Shown here: one piece after another, positions 55,346 to 63,957 of the stretch
Numbering within the stretch: position 1 is the first letter of the stretch
How the letters are laid out: the number at the start of each line of letters is the position of its first letter
Source of the DNA: Streptomyces sp. Sge12
GTDB taxonomy: Bacteria > Actinomycetota > Actinomycetes > Streptomycetales > Streptomycetaceae
Assembly: GCF_002080455.1 (NCBI RefSeq)
Contig: NZ_CP020555.1
Location: 1,612,001-1,676,000 of the forward strand
Direction of reading: 5' to 3'
DNA length: 64,000 nt
Position numbers and translations under genes: made by a program
Notes under the pieces: generated by a model
The model's database searches: none
The model's input: only the letters and a program-made list of their open reading frames with translations
Told to the model about the DNA's origin: nothing

Positions 55346-56617
55346 ATGACTTCTCCCGCCGCTTCGCCCCTTCCCCCGGCCACGCGCGCCCTCACCCCCG
55401 TCTCGAAGGTGCTGCGGCTGTGCCTGCACGCGCTGCTCTTCGGGCTGCTCGCGCTCGCCGCCGGCCGGGCCGTCGCCGACTCCGCGCCCCGGGCCGGCTG
55501 GGTGATCGCCGCCTGCGCGGTGCTCGCCGCCGTCTACGTGGGCGGCGTACGGGCCCCCGCCGTGCACAGCTCGCCGCGCGCCGGGGCGCTGTGGCTGACC
55601 GGGCTCGGGACGGCCTGGGCGGCGCTGCTCGTGACCTCCTCCGACGGGTTGTGGATCGCGTTCCCGCTGTACTTCCTGGAGCTGCACCTGCTGCGGCTGC
55701 GCTGGGGGGTCGCGGCCGTCGCGGTGACCGCCTGCGCGGCGATCGGGGGGTACGTGGCGCACAGCGACGCTGTGACTCCCGGGGCCTTCCTCGGGCCGCT
55801 GCTGGGCGGTGCGGTGGCGGTGGCGACCGTACTGGGCTACCAGGCGCTGTACGGGGAGAGCGAGCGCCGGCGGGAGCTCATCGAGGAGCTGATCACGACC
55901 CGGGCCGAGCTGGCCGCGGCCGAACGCAGCGCCGGGATCCTGGCCGAGCGGGAGCGGCTGGCCCGGGAGATCCACGACACCCTCGCGCAGGGGCTGTCGT
56001 CCATCCAGCTGCTGCTGAGGGCCGCCGAGCGGGCGCTGCCGCAAGGGGCTCCGGCGCTGGAGCACATCGGCCGGGCGCGGGAGGCGGCCCAGGACAACCT
56101 CGCCGAGGCGCGTCGTTTCGTCCGGGCCCTCACCCCGCCGGACCTGGAGCACGGATCGCTCGCGGCCGCGCTGGAACGGCTGTGCGCGGGGGTGCCGGGG
56201 CCGCGCGTGCGGTTCTCGCTGAGCGGGAGCCCGCGGGTGCTGCCCACCCCCTACGAGGTGGCCCTGCTGCGGATCGCGCAGTCGGCGCTGGCCAATGTCG
56301 TGCGGCACGCGCGGGCCGGGCGCGCCGAGATCACCCTGACCTTCATGGACGCCTCGGTCACCCTCGACATCGTCGACGACGGGCACGGCTTCGACCCGGC
56401 CTCGGTCGCGCCGGGCTCCTCGGGAGCGGGCGACGGCGGCTTCGGACTGCCCGCCATGCGCTCGCGCGCCGAGACCCTGGGCGGGCTGTTCACCGTGGAG
56501 TCCGACCCCGGGCAGGGCACCGCCGTGGCCGTCACCCTGCCGCTGCCGCTGGAACACGCAGAACCCCTGCAACCCCTGGACCACGCGGGGCATCCGGACG
56601 CCGTGGAGGCCCTGTGA
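55346..56617 (+). CDS. NarL-type sensor histidine kinase
   Basis: A 423-residue kinase with about six N-terminal helices (residues 20-175) and little extracytoplasmic sequence. A HisKA_3 domain contains His210 in AREIHDTLAQG, and an ATPase domain shows NVVRHA, DDGHGFD and GLPAMRSRA. Membrane-embedded sensing with short loops is typical of LiaS/VraS-like kinases. GTG 56614 of the response regulator overlaps its stop. Divergent from an ABC exporter that it probably controls. A TTACGCT box lies 9 bases before the ATG. Confidence 0.93.
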   Translation: MTSPAASPLPPATRALTPVSKVLRLCLHALLFGLLALAAGRAVADSAPRAGWVIAACAVLAAVYVGGVRAPAVHSSPRAGALWLTGLGTAWAALLVTSSDGLWIAFPLYFLELHLLRLRWGVAAVAVTACAAIGGYVAHSDAVTPGAFLGPLLGGAVAVATVLGYQALYGESERRRELIEELITTRAELAAAERSAGILAERERLAREIHDTLAQGLSSIQLLLRAAERALPQGAPALEHIGRAREAAQDNLAEARRFVRALTPPDLEHGSLAAALERLCAGVPGPRVRFSLSGSPRVLPTPYEVALLRIAQSALANVVRHARAGRAEITLTFMDASVTLDIVDDGHGFDPASVAPGSSGAGDGGFGLPAMRSRAETLGGLFTVESDPGQGTAVAVTLPLPLEHAEPLQPLDHAGHPDAVEAL

Positions 56618-57243
56618 CCATCCGTCTCCTGCTCGCCGACGACCACCCGGTGGTCCGGGCCGGGCTGCGCGCGGTACTCGACACCGAACCGGACTTCGCG
56701 GTGGTCGCCGAGGCCGCCACCGCCGAGCGGGCGGTGGAGCTGGCCGCCGGCGAACCGGTGGACGTGGTCCTGATGGACCTCCAGTTCGGCCGCGGCATGC
56801 ACGGCTCCGAGGCGACGGCCCTGATCACCGCCCGCCCGGGCGCTCCCCGGGTGCTGGTGCTGACCACGTACGACACCGACGCGGACATCCTCGCGGCGGT
56901 GGAGGCGGGCGCCTCCGGCTACCTGCTCAAGGACGCCCCGCCGGAGGAGCTGGCGGCCGCCGTACGAACGGCCGCGGCGGGCCAGTCGGCGCTGGCCCCG
57001 GCGGTGGCGCTGCGCCTGATGGACCGGATGCGGACCCCGGCGGAGGCGCTGACGAAGCGGGAGCTGGAGGTGTTGCAGCTGGTCGCGGACGGACTGTCGA
57101 ACCAGCAGATCTCCAAGCAGCTGTTCCTCAGCCAGGCCACGGTCAAGTCCCACCTGGTGCACGTCTACGCCAAACTCGGCGTCGACTCCCGCACCTCGGC
57201 GGTCGCGGCAGCCGCCACCCGCCGCCTGATCCGCACGCCCTAG
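56614..57243 (+). CDS. NarL/LuxR-type response regulator
   Basis: A 209-residue regulator. The receiver has Asp11/Asp12-type acidic residues near LLADDHP, phospho-acceptor Asp55 in VLMDLQFG, TTYDTD and the Lys of YLLKDAP. The LuxR HTH covers about 145-205 (LTKRELEVLQLVADGLSNQQ and TVKSHLVHVYAKLG). GTG start overlaps the kinase stop. Its own TAG stop shares the bases CTAG (57240-57243) with the stop of the convergent MocR gene. Confidence 0.94.
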   Translation: MTIRLLLADDHPVVRAGLRAVLDTEPDFAVVAEAATAERAVELAAGEPVDVVLMDLQFGRGMHGSEATALITARPGAPRVLVLTTYDTDADILAAVEAGASGYLLKDAPPEELAAAVRTAAAGQSALAPAVALRLMDRMRTPAEALTKRELEVLQLVADGLSNQQISKQLFLSQATVKSHLVHVYAKLGVDSRTSAVAAAATRRLIRTP

Positions 57244-58727
57244 GCAACCCAGTGGGGGCGGTCCACCGCCGAGGGCAGGGGGATCCCGTCGTGGAAGGCG
57301 GCGGCGAGGCGGCGGATGCCCTCGTCGAGGCGGTCGGCGGGCAGCGTGTACGGGATCCGCAGGCGGTGTTCGAAGGTTCCCGGGTCCACGCCGAAGCGCG
57401 CGCCGCGGCCGATGTGCACTCCGGCGGCGACGGCCCGTTCGGCCAGCGCGGAGCTGACGGGTTCGCCCAGGTCGACCCAGAGCGAGAGGCCGCCCGGCGG
57501 GATCTGCCAGGACCATTCCGGGGTGTGCCGCTGGAGGGACTGCACCAGGGCGGCGCGCTGGATCCGCAGCTGTGCCAGCCGTGCGGGCAGCGCAGCGTCC
57601 ATGCCGTCCAGCAGTGGGAGGGCGACGAGCTGGTCGAGCACCGAGCCGGTCATGTCGGCCGAGACCCGTACGGCCGTCAGCTCCGTGATCATCTTCGCGG
57701 TGGCGCGGATCCATCCCACGCGCAGCCCGCCCCAGTGCGTCTTGCTCAGCGAGCCGATGGTGATCACGTGGTCCGCGCCGCCGCGCGGGGCGAGGGAGGC
57801 CAGTGGGGCGGGTGCGGTCACGTCCAGGGCGATGTCGGCGATGGTCTCGTCGACCACCAGCCAGGTCCCGGTCGCCCGGGTCGCGGCGAGCAGCCGCAGC
57901 CGCTGCTCCGGCGGCATCAGGGCGCCCGTCGGGTTCTGGAAGTCGGGGATGACGTACGCGAGCCTCGGCACGGTCTGGCGCAGGGTGGATTCGGCTATCC
58001 CCATGTCCCAGCCCGTGTCGGAGACGGCGATGGATCCGGTGCGCAGCCGTGCGTGGCGCAGGGCGTCGAGGGCGTTGGCGTAGGTGGGGTTCTCGGTGAC
58101 GACCCGGTCGCCGGGCCGGCAGAGCAGGCTGACGATCAGCGCGAAGGCCTGCTGGGCCCCGGCCGTGACCAGGATCTGCTCGGGGCGCGTGGGCAGGCCG
58201 CGCCGGGTGAAGCGGTCGGCCACGGCGCTGCGGAGGTCGGGCAGGCCGAAGGGGTGGTAGCCGGAGGTCCGGGCGAGCGCGGGGAGTCGTGCCGCGGCCC
58301 GGGCGAGGGCGTCGGCGAGGCCGGCTTCCGGGGCGCCCATGGCGGCGATGGCGAGGTCGACGCCGGGATCGCCGTCGGCGCTGTAGCCGCCGGCGCCGAG
58401 GAGTGCGTGGGCGCCGACCGGGCGGTGGCCTTCGGGGAGCTCGGTCCAGGTGCCGGAGCCGCGCCGGCTGCGGACGTAGCCGCTCTCGCGCAGCAGGTCG
58501 TAGGCGCCGGTGACGGTGGCCCGGCTGGCGCCGACCGCTTCGGCGAGTTCGCGCTCGGCGGGCAGCCGGACGTGCAGGGCCACGCGGCCGTCGAGGATCA
58601 GGGTGCGGACGGCGTCGGCGAGCGCCCGGTAGCCGGGGCGGGCCAGGACCTCGGCGGGCAGCAGGGCTGCGAGCTGGCGGCTGCCGATGGTTCTGTCCGC
58701 TGTCTGGACCACTCGCCCGTTTGCCAT
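57240..58727 (-). CDS. MocR/GntR-type regulator with aminotransferase domain
   Basis: A 495-residue protein. GntR winged HTH at about 35-100 (RLPAERELAEAVGASRATVT), a linker, then a fold-type I aminotransferase domain with NPTYANALDALRH, DFQNPTG and the PLP Lys329 in GSLSKTHWGGLRVGW. MocR proteins bind PLP or its amino-acid adducts and control pyridoxal, GABA or taurine genes. ATG 58727 has GGGGAGG upstream. The gap to its divergent neighbour carries four ATTGGC copies (58741-58801), probable operator. Target genes unknown. Confidence 0.94.
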   Translation of the reverse strand: MANGRVVQTADRTIGSRQLAALLPAEVLARPGYRALADAVRTLILDGRVALHVRLPAERELAEAVGASRATVTGAYDLLRESGYVRSRRGSGTWTELPEGHRPVGAHALLGAGGYSADGDPGVDLAIAAMGAPEAGLADALARAAARLPALARTSGYHPFGLPDLRSAVADRFTRRGLPTRPEQILVTAGAQQAFALIVSLLCRPGDRVVTENPTYANALDALRHARLRTGSIAVSDTGWDMGIAESTLRQTVPRLAYVIPDFQNPTGALMPPEQRLRLLAATRATGTWLVVDETIADIALDVTAPAPLASLAPRGGADHVITIGSLSKTHWGGLRVGWIRATAKMITELTAVRVSADMTGSVLDQLVALPLLDGMDAALPARLAQLRIQRAALVQSLQRHTPEWSWQIPPGGLSLWVDLGEPVSSALAERAVAAGVHIGRGARFGVDPGTFEHRLRIPYTLPADRLDEGIRRLAAAFHDGIPLPSAVDRPHWVA

Positions 58728-58740
58728 GCCAACCTCCCCT

Positions 58741-58801
58741 GATTGGCTCTGACGGCCAGGCCAATCGAGGACCAGACTCGCCGTATTGGCCCCCGATTGG
58801 C
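58741..58801. promoter_or_regulatory. ATTGGC array, candidate MocR operator
   Basis: GATTGGC (58741-58747) and GCCAATC (58760-58766) are inverted with a 12-bp spacer. ATTGGC repeats directly at 58785-58790 and 58796-58801, 11 bp apart. Mixed inverted and direct repeats are typical of MocR sites. Confidence 0.55.
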
Positions 58802-58815
58802 AAGGAGACGCCGAC

Positions 58816-59004
58816 ATGTTGACCGACCGTGACGAACGTGCCCTGTTGTCCGCCGCCGAGAACCGGATCGGCCGTCCGCTGCGGATCGGTGCCGCGCTGG
58901 CCTCCGTACGGCGCACCCTCGCGCGGCGGTCACCGGACCGCGCGCAGGAGCGAGAATCGGTGGCATGCCAGCCAACGACCCCGCACACACCGCTCCGCCC
59001 CTGA
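58816..59004 (+). CDS. Possible small protein upstream of the MobA-like gene
   Basis: A 62-residue reading frame starting with ATG and a good AAGGAG site 8 bases upstream. The first 40 codons have strong GC3 bias (LTDRDERALLSAAENRIGRP), but the last third has less typical codons and overlaps the next gene by 40 bases. It could be a leader peptide or a real small regulator companion to MocR; equally it could be chance. No family recognised. Confidence 0.35.
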   Translation: MLTDRDERALLSAAENRIGRPLRIGAALASVRRTLARRSPDRAQERESVACQPTTPHTPLRP

Positions 59005-59582
59005 TCGCCGGCCTGCTCCTGGCCGCCGGCGGCGGCCGCCGCCTGGGCGGGCGGCCCAAGGCTCTGCTCCCCTACCGCGGCCGCCCGCTGGTCGAGAACG
59101 CCGTGCGCGTCCTGCGCGAGGCGGGCTGCGGTCCGGTGCACGTGGTGCTCGGCGCCTCGGCGGCCGAGGTCCGCGAGCGCGCCGACCTGTCGGGCTGCGT
59201 GGTCGTGGACAACCCGGACTGGGCGCAGGGGATGGGCTCCTCGCTGCGCGTCGGCCTGGCCTCGCTGGCCGGTACGGGGGCGGACGCGGCGCTGGTCTCG
59301 CTCGTGGACCAGCCGGGCATCGGCCCGGCGGCCGTGGCCCGGGTGCTCGGGGCGTACCGCTCCCCCACCAGCCTGGCGGCGGCGGCCTACGAGGGGGAGC
59401 GCGGCCACCCCGTGCTCTTCGGCGCGGACCGCTGGGCCGACATCGCGGCGACGGCGACCGGCGACAAGGGCGCGCGGGTGCATCTTGCGCGACATGCCGA
59501 GGAGCTCATGCTGGTGGAGTGCGCGGACATCGCGGAGGCCTTCGACATCGACACGCCGCCCGACCTGGCACGACTCCTTTGA
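58965..59582 (+). CDS. MobA-like nucleotidyltransferase (MocA/PucB type)
   Basis: A 205-residue NTP transferase. The nucleotide loop LLLAAGGGRRLGGRPKALLPYRG (landmark at residues about 16-38), DNPDWAQGMGSS and LVDQPG (metal-binding Asp) match molybdenum cofactor cytidylyl/guanylyltransferases. Such proteins modify the cofactor of xanthine dehydrogenase; PucB in Bacillus is the comparison. Position between allantoin genes and aceB favours a role in purine catabolism. GAGAAT 7 bases before the ATG predicts a leaderless start; AGGAG is 14 bases away, too far to be a strong site. Confidence 0.88.
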   Translation: MPANDPAHTAPPLIAGLLLAAGGGRRLGGRPKALLPYRGRPLVENAVRVLREAGCGPVHVVLGASAAEVRERADLSGCVVVDNPDWAQGMGSSLRVGLASLAGTGADAALVSLVDQPGIGPAAVARVLGAYRSPTSLAAAAYEGERGHPVLFGADRWADIAATATGDKGARVHLARHAEELMLVECADIAEAFDIDTPPDLARLL

Positions 59583-59652
59583 GCGCGGTGTGACGGCCCT
59601 GGCACTGAGGGCCACCGGCAAGCGGAATCTGTCGACTCAGAGAATCTCGACA

Positions 59653-59684
59653 TCAACAAACCATTGAACTTCCACCATGAGGAA
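59653..59684 (+). promoter_or_regulatory. Composite AllR-type operator of aceB
   Basis: TCAAC-AAACC-ATTGA (59653-59667) is followed two bases later by TTCC-ACCATGA-GGAA (59670-59684). Both elements match, in the same order relative to transcription, the pair upstream of allB. It lies about 150 bases before the aceB start. A TCGAC/GTCGA inverted repeat sits just before at 59631-59651. Confidence 0.6.
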
Positions 59685-59834
59685 ATTACTATCCACTGGT
59701 CAGAAGCGCCCTGAACCCCCAGACGGCGCCCGCGACCGTATCCCGGAACTCTCCACACCCGACGGCACTGCGTGCCGTCTCGCGCGAGCATTCCCCCGCG
59801 GCCGCCAGGCACCGCCGCTGAAGGAGTGACAGAT

Positions 59835-61454
59835 ATGTCCGCACCAGCGCCGTCCCCGCTGGCCATCGTCGACGCCGAGCCCCTGCCCCGGCAGGACGAA
59901 GTCCTCACCGAAGCGGCACTCGCCTTCGTGGCCGAGCTGCACCGGCGGTTCGCCCCCCGCCGCGCCGAGCTCCTCGCCCGTCGTGGCGAGCGCCGTGCCG
60001 AGATCGCCCGGACCTCCACCCTCGACTTCCTCCCGGACACCGCACAGGTCCGCGAGGGCGACTGGAAGGTGGCGCCGGCCCCGGCCGCGCTGAACGACCG
60101 TCGTGTGGAGATCACCGGTCCGACGGACCGCAAGATGACCATCAACGCCCTGAACTCGGGCGCCAAGGTCTGGCTCGCCGACTTCGAGGACGCCTCGGCT
60201 CCCACCTGGGAGAACGTCGTCCTCGGCCAGCTGAACCTCATCGACGCCTACGAGCGCCGCATCGACTTCACCGACCCCCGCACGGGCAAGGCGTACGCGC
60301 TGCGGCCCGCCGCCGAGCTCGCGACCGTCGTCATGCGGCCGCGCGGCTGGCACCTGGAGGAGCGCCACCTGCAGTTCGAGGGCAGCCCCGCCTCCGGCTC
60401 GCTCGTGGACTTCGGGCTCTACTTCTTCCACAACGCGAAGCGCCTGATCGACCTCGGCAAGGGCCCGTACTTCTACCTGCCGAAGACGGAGTCGCACCTG
60501 GAGGCGCGCCTCTGGAACGAGATCTTCGTATTCGCCCAGGACTACGTCGGCATCCCCCAGGGCACCGTCCGCGCGACCGTCCTCATCGAGACGATCACCG
60601 CCGCGTACGAGATGGAGGAGATCCTCTACGAGCTGCGCGACCACGCGGCCGGCCTGAACGCGGGCCGCTGGGACTACCTCTTCTCCATCGTCAAGAACTT
60701 CCGTGACGGCGGCGAGAAGTTCGTCCTGCCGGACCGCAACGCGGTGACGATGACCGCTCCGTTCATGCGGGCGTACACCGAACTGCTGGTCCGCACCTGC
60801 CACAAGCGCGGCGCGCACGCCATCGGCGGCATGGCGGCCTTCATCCCGTCCCGCAAGGACGCCGAGGTCAACAAGGTCGCCTTCGAGAAGGTCAAGGCCG
60901 ACAAGGACCGCGAGGCGGGCGACGGCTTCGACGGCTCCTGGGTCGCCCACCCCGACCTGGTGCCGATCGCGATGGCCTCCTTCGACGCGGTCCTCGGCGA
61001 GAAGCCGAACCAGAAGGACCGTCTGCGCGAGGACGTCTCGGTGGCCCCCGGCGAGCTCATCGCGATCGACTCCCTGGACGCGCGGCCGACGTACGAGGGC
61101 CTGCGCAACGCGGTCCAGGTCGGCATCCGCTACATCGAGGCCTGGCTGCGCGGCCTCGGCGCCGTCGGCATCTTCGGCCTGATGGAGGACGCGGCCACCG
61201 CCGAGATCTCGCGCTCGCAGATCTGGCAGTGGATCAACGCGGGTGTCGTCTTCGAGAACGGCGAGACGGCCACGGCCGACCTGACCCGCAAGATCGCCGC
61301 CGATGAACTGGCCGCCATCCGCGCCGAGATCGGCGAGGAGGCCTTCGCGGCCGGCAAGTGGAAGCAGGCCCACGACCTCCTGCTCCAGGTCTCCCTGGAC
61401 GCGGACTACGCGGACTTCCTCACCCTCCCCGCGTACGACCAGCTGGTCGGCTGA
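59835..61454 (+). CDS. aceB: Malate synthase A
   Basis: A 539-residue malate synthase A, normal length. Motifs: [14 protein letters not shown] (metal/glyoxylate), [49 protein letters not shown] (landmark with catalytic Glu), and [15 protein letters not shown] [12 protein letters not shown]. It condenses glyoxylate with acetyl-CoA to malate. AAGGAG precedes the ATG. Genomic partners here (allB, alc, AllR) release glyoxylate from allantoin, so this copy serves purine use as well as, or instead of, the glyoxylate shunt. Control by AllR-like sites is inferred. Confidence 0.97.
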   Translation: MSAPAPSPLAIVDAEPLPRQDEVLTEAALAFVAELHRRFAPRRAELLARRGERRAEIARTSTLDFLPDTAQVREGDWKVAPAPAALNDRRVEITGPTDRKMTINALNSGAKVWLADFEDASAPTWENVVLGQLNLIDAYERRIDFTDPRTGKAYALRPAAELATVVMRPRGWHLEERHLQFEGSPASGSLVDFGLYFFHNAKRLIDLGKGPYFYLPKTESHLEARLWNEIFVFAQDYVGIPQGTVRATVLIETITAAYEMEEILYELRDHAAGLNAGRWDYLFSIVKNFRDGGEKFVLPDRNAVTMTAPFMRAYTELLVRTCHKRGAHAIGGMAAFIPSRKDAEVNKVAFEKVKADKDREAGDGFDGSWVAHPDLVPIAMASFDAVLGEKPNQKDRLREDVSVAPGELIAIDSLDARPTYEGLRNAVQVGIRYIEAWLRGLGAVGIFGLMEDAATAEISRSQIWQWINAGVVFENGETATADLTRKIAADELAAIRAEIGEEAFAAGKWKQAHDLLLQVSLDADYADFLTLPAYDQLVG

Positions 61455-61462
61455 GACCGGGC

Positions 61463-61506
61463 TTCGACCGAGACCAAGTTTCGACCGAGACGCACAGCGG
61501 TCGAAA
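61463..61506. repeat. Direct and inverted repeat just after aceB
   Basis: TTCGACCGAGAC occurs at 61463-61474 and 61480-61491, 17 bp apart. TTTCGACC (61479-61486) pairs with GGTCGAAA (61499-61506). Could be a duplication trace or RNA hairpin before the terminator. Confidence 0.5.
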
Positions 61507-61511
61507 CCCGC

Positions 61512-61552
61512 CGGCTCCGCCCCCGTCGCCTCACGGCACGGGGGCGGAGCCG
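61512..61552 (+). terminator. Terminator after aceB
   Basis: GGCTCCGCCCCCGT (61513-61526) pairs with ACGGGGGCGGAGCC (61538-61551), plus one flanking C-G pair: a 15-bp stem with an 11-nt loop, 57 bases past the aceB stop. Confidence 0.8.
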
Positions 61553-61600
61553 TTTGCGTTCCACAACAGGAGGCGCGGACTCCCGAACGACCGGTCGGTC

Positions 61601-61637
61601 GTTACTCGTTCGTAACGTGACCGTACCTAGCGGTAAC
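61601..61637. promoter_or_regulatory. GTTAC/GTAAC boxes upstream of the SGNH lipase
   Basis: GTTAC-TCGTTC-GTAAC (61601-61616) is followed directly by GTGAC (61617-61621) and another GTAAC at 61633-61637. The same motif type occurs before the secreted CocE hydrolase at 23025-23089. The distance to the start at 61749 leaves a leader of about 100 nt. Confidence 0.5.
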
Positions 61638-61748
61638 AAGTGGGCCCGTGTCACCTTTCCGATGCCACCGGCCGGCGGTACCCCCACTTCCCAGCCACGC
61701 GACGCAGTCGTCGCCGACTTCGGCGTGGCCGAACGCAGGAGTTCCGCA

Positions 61749-62939
61749 GTGATCGGATTCCGCAACGTCAGCAAGGACCGGGACCGCAGTCGGGTGCGAC
61801 GACTGGCCGGGGCCGGCTTGGTCGTGCCGCTCGCCGTCAGCGCGCTGCTGGCCGGCGGAGCCGGCACCTCGGCCGCCAGCCCGGGGACCGGACCCACCGC
61901 CGTGGTGTCCATGGGCGACAGCTACATCTCCGGCGAGGCCGGCCGCTGGAAGGGCAACAGCCTGACCAACAGCGGGAGCCGGATCGGAACCGACCGGGGC
62001 TGGGTCAGCGGCAGCACCTACGATCCCGGCAAGGTCTACGGGGCCACGGCCGGCGGATGCCACCGCTCCGACTCCGCCGAGGTGCGCAGCGCCGGGCCGA
62101 TCGCCGACGTCGCCGTCAACCTCGCCTGCTCGGGGGCGGTCTCGGACAACGTGTTCCGCGCCTCCAACGGCGGTGTCTCCTTCAAGGGCGAGGCCCCGCA
62201 GGCCGATCAGCTCGCCGCGGTGGCCGCGAGCCACAACGTCAAGGTCATCGCCCTGTCCATCGGCGGCAACGACCTCGGCTTCGCCGACATCATCAAGGAC
62301 TGCGCGCTCGACTTCGTCATCTGGAACTCGTACTGCTACGACGACCAGCAGTACGGCGTCGACCAGAAGATCGACGCGGTCATGGGCAAGGTCGGCAAGT
62401 CCGTGGACGAGATCCGGGTCGTGATGCGCGCGGCCGGGTACGCGGACTCCTCGTACCGGATCGTGCTGCAGTCCTACCCGTCGCCGATCCCGCGGGGCGC
62501 GGAGAACCGGTACACGCAGAGCGACTGGAGCCGGCTCAACACCGGCGGCTGCCCCTTCTGGAACCGGGACTCGGACTGGGCGCGGGACTCGCTGGTGCCG
62601 CAGATCGCGGGCCGGATCAAGCAGGTCGCGGCGGCCAAGGGCGTGCAGTTCCTGGACCTGCGGGACATGATGCAGGGCCGCGAGGTGTGCGCGAAGGCGA
62701 GCAAGCAGGTGACCACCGCGGTGCCGGCCTCGGCGCGGACGAGCGAGTGGGCGCGCTGGATCGACAACAACGAGACCCAGGGACTCATCCAGGAGTCCAT
62801 GCACCCCAACTACTTCGGCCAGCTGGCCGCGGGCCGCTGCCTGGCCCTGGTGGTCGCGCAGCCCGCGAGCTCCGGCTTCAGCTGCAAGAACACCGCGGGC
62901 ACCGACCAGACGGGCATGTTCCTGACGCCGGCGTCGTGA
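61749..62939 (+). CDS. Secreted SGNH/GDSL lipase or esterase
   Basis: A 396-residue exported hydrolase. The signal runs to about residue 45 (AGTSAA), then GDSY with nucleophile Ser58, the oxyanion Gly in NLACSGAVS, Asn in GGNDLGF, and His352 in ESMHPNYFG of the catalytic pair. Cys pairs suggest disulphides (CALDFVIWNSYC, CFxx-type). Family members hydrolyse lipids, acyl esters or polysaccharide acetyl groups outside the cell. GTG 61749 is chosen with AGGAG 7 bases upstream; the in-frame upstream extension contains the GTTAC operator and is unlikely to be coding. Confidence 0.93.
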   Translation: MIGFRNVSKDRDRSRVRRLAGAGLVVPLAVSALLAGGAGTSAASPGTGPTAVVSMGDSYISGEAGRWKGNSLTNSGSRIGTDRGWVSGSTYDPGKVYGATAGGCHRSDSAEVRSAGPIADVAVNLACSGAVSDNVFRASNGGVSFKGEAPQADQLAAVAASHNVKVIALSIGGNDLGFADIIKDCALDFVIWNSYCYDDQQYGVDQKIDAVMGKVGKSVDEIRVVMRAAGYADSSYRIVLQSYPSPIPRGAENRYTQSDWSRLNTGGCPFWNRDSDWARDSLVPQIAGRIKQVAAAKGVQFLDLRDMMQGREVCAKASKQVTTAVPASARTSEWARWIDNNETQGLIQESMHPNYFGQLAAGRCLALVVAQPASSGFSCKNTAGTDQTGMFLTPAS

Positions 62940-63027
62940 CCCCGGCCCCGTGGGAGCCGCCTGCGGGCGGGCCGTAGGGGACCATGGCGGTAGTGCACCA
63001 CACGTTCCGTCGCGCCGGGAGCCGTCG

Positions 63028-63375
63028 ATGTCCGTTCGCCGTGTCGTACCCAACGTCCGGTCGAAGTCCCTCGCGCAGAGCCGGGAGTTCTACGGCCTGC
63101 TGGGCTTCGAGGAGGTCATGGACCACGGCTGGATCGTGACCCTCGCGTCCCCCTCCCGGCCGGCGGCCCAGGTCAGCCTCATGACGGGTGACAGGACGGC
63201 GCCGGTCACTCCCGACATGAGCGTGGAGGTGGACGACGTCGACGCGGCCTACGCGGCCGTGCGCGCGAGCGGCGCGGAGATCGTGCACCCCCTCCAGGAC
63301 GAGGAGTGGGGGGTGCGCCGGTTCTTCGTCCGCGACCCCGACGGCCGGGTCGTGAACGTCCTGAGCCACCGGTGA
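63028..63375 (+). CDS. VOC-family (glyoxalase-like) protein
   Basis: A 115-residue single-domain VOC protein: VPNVRSKSLAQSREFYGLLGFEEV as first beta-alpha unit, VEVDDVDAAYAAVRASGAEI as the second, RFFVRDPDGRVVNVL as the closing strand with metal-type residues. It may act in resistance or dioxygenase-like chemistry, but function is unknown. ATG 63028 has GGGAG upstream. It is convergent with another VOC gene across a perfect 12-bp hairpin. Confidence 0.9.
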   Translation: MSVRRVVPNVRSKSLAQSREFYGLLGFEEVMDHGWIVTLASPSRPAAQVSLMTGDRTAPVTPDMSVEVDDVDAAYAAVRASGAEIVHPLQDEEWGVRRFFVRDPDGRVVNVLSHR

Positions 63376-63381
63376 CGGGTG

Positions 63382-63408
63382 GCGTGCGCCTGCCGGGCAG
63401 GCGCACGC
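63382..63408. terminator. Bidirectional terminator between the two VOC genes
   Basis: GCGTGCGCCTGC and GCAGGCGCACGC form a perfect 12-bp stem around CGG. Confidence 0.8.
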
Positions 63409-63437
63409 GCCGGCCACCCGCGCGGTCAGGGTCGGGG

Positions 63438-63827
63438 TCAGGGGCCCTCGCCGTTCAGCACCGACAGGATGTTGCCCGCCGGGTCCTTGAACCAGGCGAT
63501 GGTGGGCGTGCCCTCGTCACCGTGCACGATGCCCTTGGCGTCCGCCTCGAAGCCCTCGTAGCGTTCGAACGTGACGCCCCGGGCGGTGAGCTCGTCGACG
63601 GCCCGCTCGACGTCGTCCACGGGGAAGTTCAAGATCGTGTAGATCGCGGGCCGGTGGTCCTCCTTCGGATAGACCATGATCGTGGTGCCGCCCGCGAGGT
63701 CCAGGCGGAGCAGGCCCATCTCCTCGTCCTGCGAGACGCTCAGGCCCAGGGTCGTGCCGTAGAACTCCTTGGCGCGCTCCAGGTCGTCGACCGCGAATCC
63801 GCTGAATGCCCTGCTGTTTTCGAACAT
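63438..63827 (-). CDS. VOC-family (glyoxalase-like) protein
   Basis: A 129-residue VOC protein: [22 protein letters not shown] at the N terminus, [28 protein letters not shown] and [12 protein letters not shown] at the C terminus, all usual in the family. GAAGGAAC precedes ATG 63827. It differs from the neighbouring VOC gene in sequence, so these are not a recent duplication. Function unknown. Confidence 0.91.
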   Translation of the reverse strand: MFENSRAFSGFAVDDLERAKEFYGTTLGLSVSQDEEMGLLRLDLAGGTTIMVYPKEDHRPAIYTILNFPVDDVERAVDELTARGVTFERYEGFEADAKGIVHGDEGTPTIAWFKDPAGNILSVLNGEGP

Positions 63828-63957
63828 GGCTGTTCCTTCGGTCCGGGGGCACCCCGCTCCCCATGGTCCCCCCGGGACGGCCGGGCGTCGATTCCACACA
63901 CGGGGCTCCCGGTAAAACGGGGTGATCACGGCGCGGGGTGCTGGCATCCTCGGGCGC

